This document shows positions 1 to 8,296 of a DNA stretch of 44,289 bases, one piece after another. The notes beneath the pieces were generated by a model that was not told the DNA's origin, made no database searches, and saw only the letters and a list, made by a program, of their open reading frames with translations. The stretch covers positions 1 through 44,289 of the forward strand of contig JACPSI010000038.1 of the NCBI GenBank assembly GCA_016193365.1, read 5' to 3'. Source of the stretch: Ignavibacteriales bacterium (GTDB lineage: Bacteria > Bacteroidota > Ignavibacteria > UBA10030). Both the position numbers and the translations under genes were made by a program. Numbering within the stretch: position 1 is the first letter of the stretch; each line of letters opens with the position of its first letter.

Positions 1-2
1 AA

Positions 3-521
3 TCGGGCGCGTATTTCATTACGATTTGCACGTTTGAACGGGAATGTTTGTTTGGGGAGGTTGTTGGCGGGGAAATGAGGTTAAATCAAATCGGGGAAAT
101 CGCTAGACAATGTTGGATGGCAATACCGACACATTATCCGCGCCTTAATCTTGACGAATTTCAGGTAATGCCGAATCATGTGCACGGGATTATTGTGATC
201 AGGACCATGGGGCATGTAGGGGCGAGGCATGCCGTGGATATTCATGCCTGCAGGGGTTTGATTAATCAAACCCCTACATGGCCATTAATGAAAGATCCGC
301 GGATTTCGTTGGGAAAAATTATTCGACATTTCAAGGCCAGAGCGTCAAAAAAGATGCATGACGGGGGCCATTATTTTTTTCAATGGCAACGCAATTTCCA
401 CGACCGCATCATCCGCAATCACAAAGAATTGGAGAACGTGCGCAAATACATCCGCGAGAATCCAGCGAATTGGCAACGCGACGAAAACAACCCGTTAAAA
501 ATCCAGATTCTTTCAACGTAA
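3..521 (+). CDS. REP-associated tyrosine transposase (Y1/IS200-like family), 5' partial
   Basis: The frame is open from the first bases of the window, and residues before the first Met (GAYFITICTFERECLFGE) fit the N-terminal strand of the family, so the real start lies upstream. The HUH metal site is seen in MPNHVHGIIVI. The C-terminal part (WQRNFHDRIIRNHKEL, then KYIRENPANW) matches the conserved helix and tail of Y1 transposases. Proteins of this family are single-strand nucleases that act on REP hairpins; here that is inferred from family. The catalytic Tyr of these proteins usually sits in the C-terminal helix: the equivalent segment reads FHDRIIRN where relatives often have YYEHIIRN, so the nucleophile may be replaced and activity is uncertain. 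About 30 residues between the HUH motif and the helix are encoded by a palindromic insert (213-280). Confidence 0.85.
   Translation, partial: SGAYFITICTFERECLFGEVVGGEMRLNQIGEIARQCWMAIPTHYPRLNLDEFQVMPNHVHGIIVIRTMGHVGARHAVDIHACRGLINQTPTWPLMKDPRISLGKIIRHFKARASKKMHDGGHYFFQWQRNFHDRIIRNHKELENVRKYIRENPANWQRDENNPLKIQILST
213..280. repeat. REP-like palindromic element inside the transposase frame
   Basis: CATGTAGGGG at 213-222 is the exact reverse complement of CCCCTACATG at 271-280. Between them lie AGGCATG at 225-231 paired with CATGCCT at 243-249, and a perfect 24-base palindrome at 252-275 whose left half is AGGGGTTTGATT. The structure looks like a REP or BIME hairpin. It keeps the transposase frame open and encodes a linker between conserved blocks. 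Confidence 0.75.
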
Positions 522-606
522 GTCATTCCGAGCAAGGGCGTGATCCAAATTCTTGTTTTTTGCAAGAACTTCCGTACCATGTATTATTCACTTCCCGAAA
601 GGTACC

Positions 607-3600
607 ATGCCCCCGTTACGATTTCTTTATGTGTTTTATAAGCGCGTTTTGAGCCTTGTTGTGCTCACGTTGTTTGCGTCCACCGCCCATGCAATCCCTC
701 CGGATACCCTGAACGGATCAAACGCCTACGGCGCGTTTTTCATTGTCAGAACAGATACTTCGTTCTCGGGCACTGTCTGCACGGGACAGGTGACAGTCGA
801 TGGCACTTATGACGCCGACTCGGTGTATCTCACCCGCATCCAATTGGATTCATCGGATTTTCGTACTCATATCTCTTACCTGCCCGGCGACACCCTGTGG
901 GGCAATGCCGTCCTGCTCATTTCTTCTTTTTGCAAAAGCCTGATCGATATCGACCTTGCGCTCGCTCAAAAAGGAATCCAGTTCCCGTCAGGACTTCTTT
1001 CGCTGTTCCAACACTCCGGTACTGGAACGTCTGCTCCCATTTGTTGGCCGCCCGTTCCGCCTGAAATTCTTAACGTTCAATTCTATTACGGCTCACTCAA
1101 CGGATCACTTGTTGTCGAAACCGGCTGCATGGCGATCCTCGCCGGCGCGATCACGGATTTCACGACAACACTCGTGGAAGACGGGGGCATTGTCTTCTCC
1201 GCTACACCTCCGAACCCGCTGGTCCCGGCGCTGAAGAGCAGCGAGGTTCTCGTCTCCGGCTCCGTGTATTTGGCTGGCTCGGTCGACGCGGATTCAGTCT
1301 ATCTCGACGGCTCGTTCTTGGGTGCGACACTCCAGGCGAGCTCACTGCAGACGAAAACACTCGAACTTTTCGACGGAGAAGCGAGCTTTACAGAAGCCGT
1401 CAACGCAAACAAAGTTGGCTTCCTCGGCAGCACCGGCCGAATCAACCTTTCGGGTAACTCGAGCCTCGGAGCTGGTTCGCTCGAAACTCCGAAACTCACG
1501 TCAAGCGGGTCTTCCATGAGCGTTAACGGGCTCCTCACGACAGATCACTTGTCTCTCTTCGGAAGCAACCTGACTGCAGGAAACCTGAGCGTTCCGTTGG
1601 TCTACCTTACCGGTAGCACCGCTTCTGTCATCAACACAACGATGCTCGACTCGCTGAGCCTAAACAATTCAACTTTTTCTGGGGGTCTCTCGATGACGGC
1701 AAAGAAGGTCTCCGGAAGTAATTCGGAGCTCAACGGGACTCTAATACAGGTCAAACAGTCCCCGACCCTCATCGACCTCAATTCATCGCAGATCAACGCC
1801 GGTACGCTGGACGCAGACTTCATGTACCTCGACACGTGTTCGACCAGTTTTGGGACTCTCGTTACCATGCAAACGATTGCGAACAATTCATCCTTTGATG
1901 GAGGGCTTCTCAACGCAAGGACCGGCCGTTCGCTCTTTTATCTCAACAACGGAATCGTTCAGTCTTCTCATATCAACGCCGGGACTTACCACGTCAGGAA
2001 CGTCACAACAATCACACCTTTCATGGAAGGGGACACTTTGCTCACATGGGGCGGGTCGGTCTACGACGCCGCAGAGGATTCCGTCAGGATTCATTTTCTG
2101 CACAGGAGCTTTATTGATAGCACGCTTGTGAAGTCAGACGTTATCTACGCTTCTCTTGCACAAGCAGAGGTGACGCAAGGGTCGCGGTTTGAATCCGACC
2201 GTCGCGGCGATGGTCCCCGCCAGGAGGAAATTTCGTTCCCGGGCGAAATGAATCACAAGCCAACGGGGGCAAGCTACGGAGGTTACGGAGGCACGAACGG
2301 AAATCTGAATGTCAACGCATTCATTCCCGCCGATGACCCGGTAGGCGTGCCGAATTTTGCGCCCGAAGATCTCAGAAAAGGTCTTGGCGGCTTCGGATGG
2401 ACTTCTGTTCAACATTCCGAAGGAGGCGTTGGAGGGGGAAGAATTCGAATCGACGCGTCGAGCCTGGTGTGGAACGGATTTGCATCAGTAAATGGCGGCA
2501 ATGCGGAGCGCCCCATCCCCCTTGGTTATAACGGAGGCGGGGGAGGCGGCGGAGGCACCGGAGGCACAATCTACGTGGACGTTTCAGGCGCATTTTCCGG
2601 AAGCGGACGAATCGAGTCGAACGGGGGTAACGGAGCTTATTCATTCGGCGGAGATCTTTCGTTCCAAACGGGTAGTGGAGGGAGTGGAGGAAGGATCCGC
2701 ATCAATTACGGCGCACTCGGCGTCTGGAATGGCATGGTGAAAGCCTTGGGTGGAGTTGGAGGGACGTTCGACACAGCTTCGATCTCTTACTATCCGGGAT
2801 TTGTTACTCCATGGATTGACAGTCTCAATAACGGAGGTCCGGGCACGATTTACTGGAAACAGAACGGTGGAAGCGGAAGAATTCTTATAGACGGCGAGGG
2901 CGGTCCGGGAGGAGTTGGCAGGATTGACGGCAGCTATCCGCAGGACACACTTGAGGTTCGGGGAGCGTTGGCAGTGACAAACGGACTTCAGCTGAGAGGA
3001 CTCAAGCTTACCGACGGCGGAATCTTGCGCGCTGATAATCCCCGCGTACGTCTTCGTTGGCCCGCTCCGGTTTTGTACGGAATTTCCCCGCTGTTTGACA
3101 ATCCCGGCTTGTACAACTCTTCTCAGACAGTCTATCCGGTTTGGGTTTGGCAGGATTCGCTCAGTGAGCGTCTCACGATCGAAACAATGAACGACGTTTT
3201 CATCGATGCCTCAAGCCGTCTGGATGTGAGCGGGCAGGGAGGATACAGTCAAACAGACGCCGACTTTTCGTCAGGAGGGTGGGGCAATCGTGCGGGCGGA
3301 TCGCACGGCGGCTACGGCGGATGGGGAAGATGGGGCAGCGAGCAGCAAATGGGAAAACCGAACGCTGTCAAAGGCAATCCTTTGCAGCCGGAAGAGGTTG
3401 GCGAGGGAGGATATGGCGTGCGGAAATACTCTAACACTCCGCATAACGTCGCCATCCTTGGAGGCATGGGAGGAGGCGCTCTTCGACTTATGGCAGGAGG
3501 AACCGTTCGTGTCGACGGTCTCATTGTGTCGAACGGCGGACGCGGGAACGAAGATACACCAAATGCGGATGGCCAGGGAACCGGAGGAGGTTCAGGAGGA

Positions 3601-5424
3601 AGCGTTTGGATCACCGCATCATCGCTCGAAGGATCAGGGATGATCAGCGCGTCCGGCGGAGACGGTTCGTTTGATTCGTATTATCAGTTGTGCGGCGGCG
3701 GCGGCGGCGGAGGAAGAATCAGAATCGATTATGCATCCAAAGGGTCGTGGTCGGGAGATGTACGCACGTTTGGCGGCCGTGGCGGCCAGCAGGATACATC
3801 CCATCACGGAATCATTCCGTGGACCAACCCCCGCGTGCATGGTGGAGCCGGCACAATCTATTGGAACGAATCTTCAGCCCCGACTCTTGAGGTCCGTAAC
3901 TTTGCCCCCGATTCGGGAGGATCAGCCCTTTCAGGAGCGTTTTCAAACATCACTTTGCTTGTGCATAATGCCCTTCTTGCTACGGACGGGCTTGCTGTCG
4001 GAGCGCTCAGGTTGGAAAATCAGGCAGTCCTCACGGCAGATGACAATCGCAACACCCTGTATTCGTTCCCCGGTTTTTTCAGCTCGCCAACGCGCTTTCC
4101 ATTCTGGTCTCAAAAAACGCCCAAGTTCATTGCTCTGGATATAAAAGGCAATGCCCTCATTGATGCAACGAGCAGAATCGACGTCTCCGGTCTCGGCGGT
4201 TTCAGCAGGGTCGATGAGAATACGCTCAGCGGAGCGGCGCTGAATCCGGCGGGTGGTTCTTATGGCGGCGTTGGCGGAGGAGGACGGGTCGCGTCACTCT
4301 TCGGTGTTGCTTCACCCGTGTTTGGCGATTCTCTTCGTCCACTGTCGGCCGGACTCGGAGGGTTTGGTGACGACGCTTTGCCCGGGAGCGGAATATTCTT
4401 CTACCAGTGCAGGTCTTCGGGTTCCGGGGGAGCAGCTCTGAGAATGTCCGTCGGAGGAACGCTCGATCTTCATGGTATCATCCGTTCGAACGGTTTTTCC
4501 GGCACCGCTCTGTTCGTGTGCAATCCGGACAACAACCACACTCCCACCGGTGGTGCAGGTGGAAGTATTTTTCTCGCTGCCGGTCAACTCACTGGAGCGG
4601 GATTGCTTGATGCTTCAGGCGGCGATGGAGTTTTCAATTCGGACCGATGGGGCGGTGGAGGCGGAGGTGGGAGGATTGCTGTTTACGGAACGCTCGCCTC
4701 GTTTTCCGGCACGATGAGAGCGAATGGGGGTCTTGGAGGAGCGGGTGGCGGAGTTGATTCCCTCGTTTACAAAGGCGGCCCGGGCACGATCGTCACGGGT
4801 TCAGTTCCGTCGGATGCAGCCATTCCGTTCACTGTCGTTGGCACTTCGGTGGCGGATGGCGACACGGGAGTTTCACGCACGGAGCCTCTCTTCATTGTCT
4901 TCAATAAACCGGCAAGAATCTCATCTCTTCAGATGAGCAGCACACCCGATCCGGGTGGATTGACCATGAGAGGCAATTTTGCGGGAGATTCGGTCTGGCT
5001 TGACCATTCTGAGTTAGCCGAACAAACAACTTACACGGTCAGACTTGTTCAGCTCTTGAGCATGTTCGGCGACACGCTTGCCGCCAATTCACCACGTCAG
5101 TGGACGTTTTCTACGGGGGAAGTAATCACCAAGGTTGGGGGAGAGGAACTTGTCCCTCTTGAGTTTGTCTTGTATCAGAATTACCCCAATCCCTTCAACC
5201 CTCTCACCATCGTTGACTTCACCATGGAGAAAGAGGATCGCGTGAGCTTGCGTATTTACAATATACTCGGCGAACTGATCACCACACTTGTCGACGAATC
5301 CCGGCTGCCGGGAAAAGTATATCACGTTACCTTCGATGGCACTCGACTGCCGTCTGGATTGTATTTTGCCAGACTGGAATCGGGCGGGAAACAATTAGTC
5401 AGAAAAATGTTGCTCGTGAAGTGA
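607..5424 (+). CDS. Large secreted glycine-rich protein with type IX secretion sorting domain
   Basis: This is a 1605-residue exported protein of unknown function. The ATG at 607 is preferred over the TTG at 553 because it directly begins a signal peptide (MPPLRFLYVF, then a hydrophobic stretch ending in TAHA) and has AAAGG just upstream. Residues about 40-480 are rich in short DSVYL/GSL-type strands, suggesting a beta-solenoid. Three glycine-rich modules follow at roughly 550-760, 865-1095 and 1182-1400; each contains a G(G)SYGGYGG-like start, a run of 6-8 glycines and a GGRIRI strand, and the last two open with IDA(S/T)SR(L/I)DVSG. About 1405-1505 resembles a bacterial Ig-like domain (Big_5 type). 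Residues 1518-1605 form a type A sorting domain with YQNYPNPFNP and a terminal KMLLVK, implying transport through the type IX system and attachment or release at the surface. Adhesion or matrix function is only a guess. Confidence 0.88.
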   Translation: MPPLRFLYVFYKRVLSLVVLTLFASTAHAIPPDTLNGSNAYGAFFIVRTDTSFSGTVCTGQVTVDGTYDADSVYLTRIQLDSSDFRTHISYLPGDTLWGNAVLLISSFCKSLIDIDLALAQKGIQFPSGLLSLFQHSGTGTSAPICWPPVPPEILNVQFYYGSLNGSLVVETGCMAILAGAITDFTTTLVEDGGIVFSATPPNPLVPALKSSEVLVSGSVYLAGSVDADSVYLDGSFLGATLQASSLQTKTLELFDGEASFTEAVNANKVGFLGSTGRINLSGNSSLGAGSLETPKLTSSGSSMSVNGLLTTDHLSLFGSNLTAGNLSVPLVYLTGSTASVINTTMLDSLSLNNSTFSGGLSMTAKKVSGSNSELNGTLIQVKQSPTLIDLNSSQINAGTLDADFMYLDTCSTSFGTLVTMQTIANNSSFDGGLLNARTGRSLFYLNNGIVQSSHINAGTYHVRNVTTITPFMEGDTLLTWGGSVYDAAEDSVRIHFLHRSFIDSTLVKSDVIYASLAQAEVTQGSRFESDRRGDGPRQEEISFPGEMNHKPTGASYGGYGGTNGNLNVNAFIPADDPVGVPNFAPEDLRKGLGGFGWTSVQHSEGGVGGGRIRIDASSLVWNGFASVNGGNAERPIPLGYNGGGGGGGGTGGTIYVDVSGAFSGSGRIESNGGNGAYSFGGDLSFQTGSGGSGGRIRINYGALGVWNGMVKALGGVGGTFDTASISYYPGFVTPWIDSLNNGGPGTIYWKQNGGSGRILIDGEGGPGGVGRIDGSYPQDTLEVRGALAVTNGLQLRGLKLTDGGILRADNPRVRLRWPAPVLYGISPLFDNPGLYNSSQTVYPVWVWQDSLSERLTIETMNDVFIDASSRLDVSGQGGYSQTDADFSSGGWGNRAGGSHGGYGGWGRWGSEQQMGKPNAVKGNPLQPEEVGEGGYGVRKYSNTPHNVAILGGMGGGALRLMAGGTVRVDGLIVSNGGRGNEDTPNADGQGTGGGSGGSVWITASSLEGSGMISASGGDGSFDSYYQLCGGGGGGGRIRIDYASKGSWSGDVRTFGGRGGQQDTSHHGIIPWTNPRVHGGAGTIYWNESSAPTLEVRNFAPDSGGSALSGAFSNITLLVHNALLATDGLAVGALRLENQAVLTADDNRNTLYSFPGFFSSPTRFPFWSQKTPKFIALDIKGNALIDATSRIDVSGLGGFSRVDENTLSGAALNPAGGSYGGVGGGGRVASLFGVASPVFGDSLRPLSAGLGGFGDDALPGSGIFFYQCRSSGSGGAALRMSVGGTLDLHGIIRSNGFSGTALFVCNPDNNHTPTGGAGGSIFLAAGQLTGAGLLDASGGDGVFNSDRWGGGGGGGRIAVYGTLASFSGTMRANGGLGGAGGGVDSLVYKGGPGTIVTGSVPSDAAIPFTVVGTSVADGDTGVSRTEPLFIVFNKPARISSLQMSSTPDPGGLTMRGNFAGDSVWLDHSELAEQTTYTVRLVQLLSMFGDTLAANSPRQWTFSTGEVITKVGGEELVPLEFVLYQNYPNPFNPLTIVDFTMEKEDRVSLRIYNILGELITTLVDESRLPGKVYHVTFDGTRLPSGLYFARLESGGKQLVRKMLLVK

Positions 5425-5457
5425 CGGGAGACGAGAGAGCCAAGAATCGATTTTTTA

Positions 5458-6039
5458 TTAGCGTGAAACCCACACATTCCCCTTCACAAAAAACCGCCAT
5501 TTCTTCTCCATCGCAACGTTGATGCCGATTCTCGTTGACGACCCAATCTGAGATCGTGCAATCTTTTCGCCGTTTGCAATGAAAATCGTATTGCCCATAA
5601 GGTCGGTCCCGTTTTCTTTCTGCGTAATCCCAAACGCCTGACAGAATTTCGCCGGACCGCTTGTGAGCTTCTTTGTCTCAAGCCGGCTCTTTCGGCGGTT
5701 GCGCTGCATCGTCCCGATTCCCTTCACTGGCTCAACCGCGCGCAACAAGACCGCTTCTCCTATCCCTTCATTCCGTGTTACGACATTCGCGCAAAAATGC
5801 ATGCCGTAGGTGAAATACACGTACAAGTGTCCGCCTTCCCAAAACATGACTTCGTTGCGCTTCGTTTTTCCTCGATAGGCATGACTCGCGGGATCAAGAA
5901 CCCCTCGATATGCCTCAACTTCGACGATCTTACCAATCAGGAGTTTTCCGCGAAGTCTGCGGACGAGAAACTTACCGAGTAGTTCTCTGGCGACTTGAAT
6001 GGTGGGACGAAGATAGAACGAGCGAGGAACCTTTTTCAA
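5458..6039 (-). CDS. 3-methyladenine DNA glycosylase (AAG/MPG family)
   Basis: The 193-residue protein has the usual length and signatures of the alkyladenine glycosylase family, which removes alkylated purines to start base excision repair. VEVEAYRG (residues 39-46) holds the expected catalytic Glu42. DPASHAYRG and YVYFTYGMHFCANVV follow in the expected order, as does the LTSGPAKFCQAFGI segment. The start is a TTG at 6037-6039; no in-frame Met lies near the N-terminus and residues PRSFYLRPTIQVARELLG match the family start, so TTG is likely. It lies 43 bases downstream of the aldehyde dehydrogenase on the same strand, and may be cotranscribed. It is convergent with the large secreted-protein gene, with only 33 bases between. 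Confidence 0.93.
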   Translation of the reverse strand: MKKVPRSFYLRPTIQVARELLGKFLVRRLRGKLLIGKIVEVEAYRGVLDPASHAYRGKTKRNEVMFWEGGHLYVYFTYGMHFCANVVTRNEGIGEAVLLRAVEPVKGIGTMQRNRRKSRLETKKLTSGPAKFCQAFGITQKENGTDLMGNTIFIANGEKIARSQIGSSTRIGINVAMEKKWRFFVKGNVWVSR

Positions 6040-6042
6040 AAG

Positions 6043-6071
6043 CGGAATGAAGAATGAGGGATTGCAGAATG
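6043..6071. repeat. Imperfect heptamer tandem repeat (NNGAATG)
   Basis: About four units of roughly seven bases (CGGAATG, AAGAATG, AGGGATTG, CAGAATG) fill the short gap between the aldehyde dehydrogenase and the glycosylase. A very similar four-unit array occurs at 37462-37489, also just after a stop codon. Confidence 0.5.
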
Positions 6072-6082
6072 AAGAAGAACAG

Positions 6083-7726
6083 CTATTTCTTGAACTCTCT
6101 TAGGATCTTGTCGATCTGTTCTTCGGTGATCCCGGTTCCGTACGCGACCGTTTTTTTTGGCTCTGCGGAGGTCGGTTTTGCTTCAGCAACGACAGGTTTT
6201 CTTTCGGGAGTCGTATGGGTCGGCACATTGCTTGCCTTAAGACGAATTCGTTCGTCGATCTCGTCAAGCCAGGATTTACCCGTGGGCGCATGTCCGACGT
6301 TATACACCGAAGATTTCGAATAATCCCTTTCTTTTACAGGGATGGTTTTTTCGATGAATTGTTCCGGCGGGTTGATCGGCCTGGTTTCGAAAGCAAGCCG
6401 CTTGATGTTGATCAGATGCTTGGCGGAAACGTTTTCAGAAATAATCGATCCGCCGAATGTCCCTGGACCCAGTGTCATTGAAGGCAAGAGTTCATTCGTG
6501 TAACCGACAGCGCCAAGTGCGGCTTGTGTATTGACAAGAACGCGGAATGCCGGCTTCTCGAGTCCAAATTTCAAGACGATTTCCGGGTCCGTGCAATGGA
6601 TGACCATCGTGTGTCCGATACCGCCGAATTCCAGCATTTCAATACATCGCTCACAGCCCTCGCGATATCCATTTACGGTGAACATCGAAAGCACCGGTGA
6701 GAGTTTTTCGCGGGAGAGCGGATATTCCCGCCCCACAGCTGGCAGCTCGGCAATGAGGCAGGGCGTATCGCTGGGAACGTCGAATCCAGCTTTCTGCGCG
6801 ATAAACACAGGCGGCTTGCCGACGATATTTGGATTAATAGCTCCCCGCGGGTCGAACATTGTCCGGCTGAGGCGATCTTTCTCTTCGGGTGAACAGAAAT
6901 ACGCTCCGCGTTTCTTGAATTCTTCAACGACCATTCTCTTAATGGGCTCATCCACGATAACGCCGGATTCCGTCGAGCACAAAACTCCCCAGTCGAACAT
7001 TTTTCCAGAAACAATGTCGGCCACTGCTTTTTTGACGTTTGCAGTGCGCTCAATGAATGCGGGAACATTTCCGGACCCGACACCGTAAGCCGGCTTCCCC
7101 GAGCTGTACGCGGCGCGAACCATGGGATTTGAACCAGTGGCAAGAATGACAGCAGTTTTCTTGTGCTTCATCAACTCGTTTGTGCCCTCAATGGAGGGGA
7201 CGGACATGCAGGCGATGAGTCCCGATGGAGCGCCGGCGCTCTCCGCAGCTTGAGCGATGATCTTTGTTGACTCCAGGGTCGAGTTGACAGCGCGGGGATG
7301 TGGGCTTCCCACAAATCCATTGCGTCCTTTGACGGATATGATAGCCTTGAACATCACCGTGGACGTGGGGTTTGTCGAGGGTATCAACGCTGCAACAACG
7401 CCCATCGGCTCGGCGATCTCAATAATCTTCTTCTCTTTATCCTCATGAATGACGCCGACAGTTTTGAGATCTTTGATGGACTCCCAGACACGCTTGGTCG
7501 CGAACTCGTTCTTCTTTTTCTTGTCTGCGGCTTTACCGAATCCCGTCTCCTCGTGGGCCATCTTGCCAAGTTTTTCCGCGGCCCCAAAGCCTGCGTCAAC
7601 CATTGCCTTGACAATGTTGTCCACCTGTTCCTGAGTATATTTCCGGAACGCAAGCTGGGCATCCTTGGCTTTGGTCACCAGGTCGCGGGCTTCTTGAATG
7701 GATTGGAGGTCTTTATCGGCTGGCAT
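6083..7726 (-). CDS. CoA-acylating aldehyde dehydrogenase with encapsulation-peptide-like C-terminus
   Basis: The 547-residue protein belongs to the acetaldehyde/propionaldehyde dehydrogenase (acylating) group related to EutE, PduP and the AdhE N-terminal domain, which convert an aldehyde, CoA and NAD+ to acyl-CoA. The nucleophile Cys250 sits in DWGVLCSTES, and GVGSGNVPAFIE and TLGPGTFGGSI are typical of this group. The core ends near residue 490. A Pro/Ala/Lys-rich linker follows, then a predicted amphipathic helix (GITEEQIDKILREFKK, residues 532-547). That layout is the one used by cargo enzymes of bacterial microcompartments for shell binding. No shell protein is present in the window, so encapsulation is an inference. 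It lies 16 bases downstream of the retropepsin-like gene. Start ATG at 7724-7726; no clear Shine-Dalgarno. Confidence 0.9.
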   Translation of the reverse strand: MPADKDLQSIQEARDLVTKAKDAQLAFRKYTQEQVDNIVKAMVDAGFGAAEKLGKMAHEETGFGKAADKKKKNEFATKRVWESIKDLKTVGVIHEDKEKKIIEIAEPMGVVAALIPSTNPTSTVMFKAIISVKGRNGFVGSPHPRAVNSTLESTKIIAQAAESAGAPSGLIACMSVPSIEGTNELMKHKKTAVILATGSNPMVRAAYSSGKPAYGVGSGNVPAFIERTANVKKAVADIVSGKMFDWGVLCSTESGVIVDEPIKRMVVEEFKKRGAYFCSPEEKDRLSRTMFDPRGAINPNIVGKPPVFIAQKAGFDVPSDTPCLIAELPAVGREYPLSREKLSPVLSMFTVNGYREGCERCIEMLEFGGIGHTMVIHCTDPEIVLKFGLEKPAFRVLVNTQAALGAVGYTNELLPSMTLGPGTFGGSIISENVSAKHLINIKRLAFETRPINPPEQFIEKTIPVKERDYSKSSVYNVGHAPTGKSWLDEIDERIRLKASNVPTHTTPERKPVVAEAKPTSAEPKKTVAYGTGITEEQIDKILREFKK

Positions 7727-7742
7727 CAGAAGGGAGGTTTGG

Positions 7743-8147
7743 TTACGACTTCCTAACTTTGAGAGCCATTCTCAGAGCGTTTTTTCGTATGAGAATATCT
7801 TTTTGCCTTGGATTGATTTGAATATCATAAATCTGCACGAAATCGTGTCCAAGGAGAATATCGTAATCAGGGTCGAGTATTTCATCCGGCAGGACATAAC
7901 AAAGATGTGGCACCCAAATACCCAAGAGTCGAATCTCGATGCTTGCCATGAACCCGGCTTTGAAGTGACCGTTGCCGAGTCCGTGAAACGTTTTTGGATC
8001 GGGGAGTTTTGCTAATCCTCTCATACCGTTCGTTGCTGATTGCTTGATGAAAGTTCTCGGTGAGCCGGTATCGAAATAGAACTTCAGCAATCGCGGCTTT
8101 TCCGCACTCGCAGATCGCACCGGAAATGATTTGATGATATCTCCCAT
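7743..8147 (-). CDS. Retropepsin-like aspartic protease domain protein
   Basis: A 134-residue protein with the two landmarks of the single-domain (retroviral-type) aspartic protease fold: FDTGSP at residues 25-30, holding the catalytic Asp26, and a later hydrophobic-Gly segment DILLGHDFVQIYDI. Such proteins work as homodimers. Substrate is unknown. The frame extends upstream to a GTG at 8250-8252, but that extension runs through a repeated palindromic element (8194-8235), so the ATG at 8145-8147 is preferred; neither start has a convincing Shine-Dalgarno. It is the first gene of a probable minus-strand unit with the aldehyde dehydrogenase and is divergent from the DUF3095-like gene. Confidence 0.65.
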   Translation of the reverse strand: MGDIIKSFPVRSASAEKPRLLKFYFDTGSPRTFIKQSATNGMRGLAKLPDPKTFHGLGNGHFKAGFMASIEIRLLGIWVPHLCYVLPDEILDPDYDILLGHDFVQIYDIQINPRQKDILIRKNALRMALKVRKS

Positions 8148-8193
8148 GAAAAGAAGGTAAATCAAATTCGGGTGACAATCAATTTCCGTGACA

Positions 8194-8235
8194 TTGTCAA
8201 GGTTCTCTCTGCTATTCCATGACCTTAACAAGGTT
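8194..8235. repeat. 42-bp REP-like element, copy A
   Basis: TTGTCAAGGTTCTCT, a variable 12-base middle, then GACCTTAACAAGGTT with ACCTT/AAGGT arms. The same arrangement with identical spacing occurs at 11409-11450; I count 32 of 42 identical bases. It lies in the divergent gap 8148-8296, where no other clear signal was found. Confidence 0.7.
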
Positions 8236-8296
8236 ACCAGGTGTCGTTGCACCTTGTTTCTTTTATGATGCTCATCTACATTGCACCTGATTTCTC

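Noticed and set aside
553-606. Longer N-terminus for the glycine-rich secreted protein from a TTG
   Set aside because: It would put 18 residues in front of a complete signal peptide; the ATG at 607 has a ribosome-binding-like AAAGG.
8148-8252. Upstream GTG start for the retropepsin-like protein
   Set aside because: The added 35 residues are encoded by a repeated palindromic element and do not resemble a protein start.
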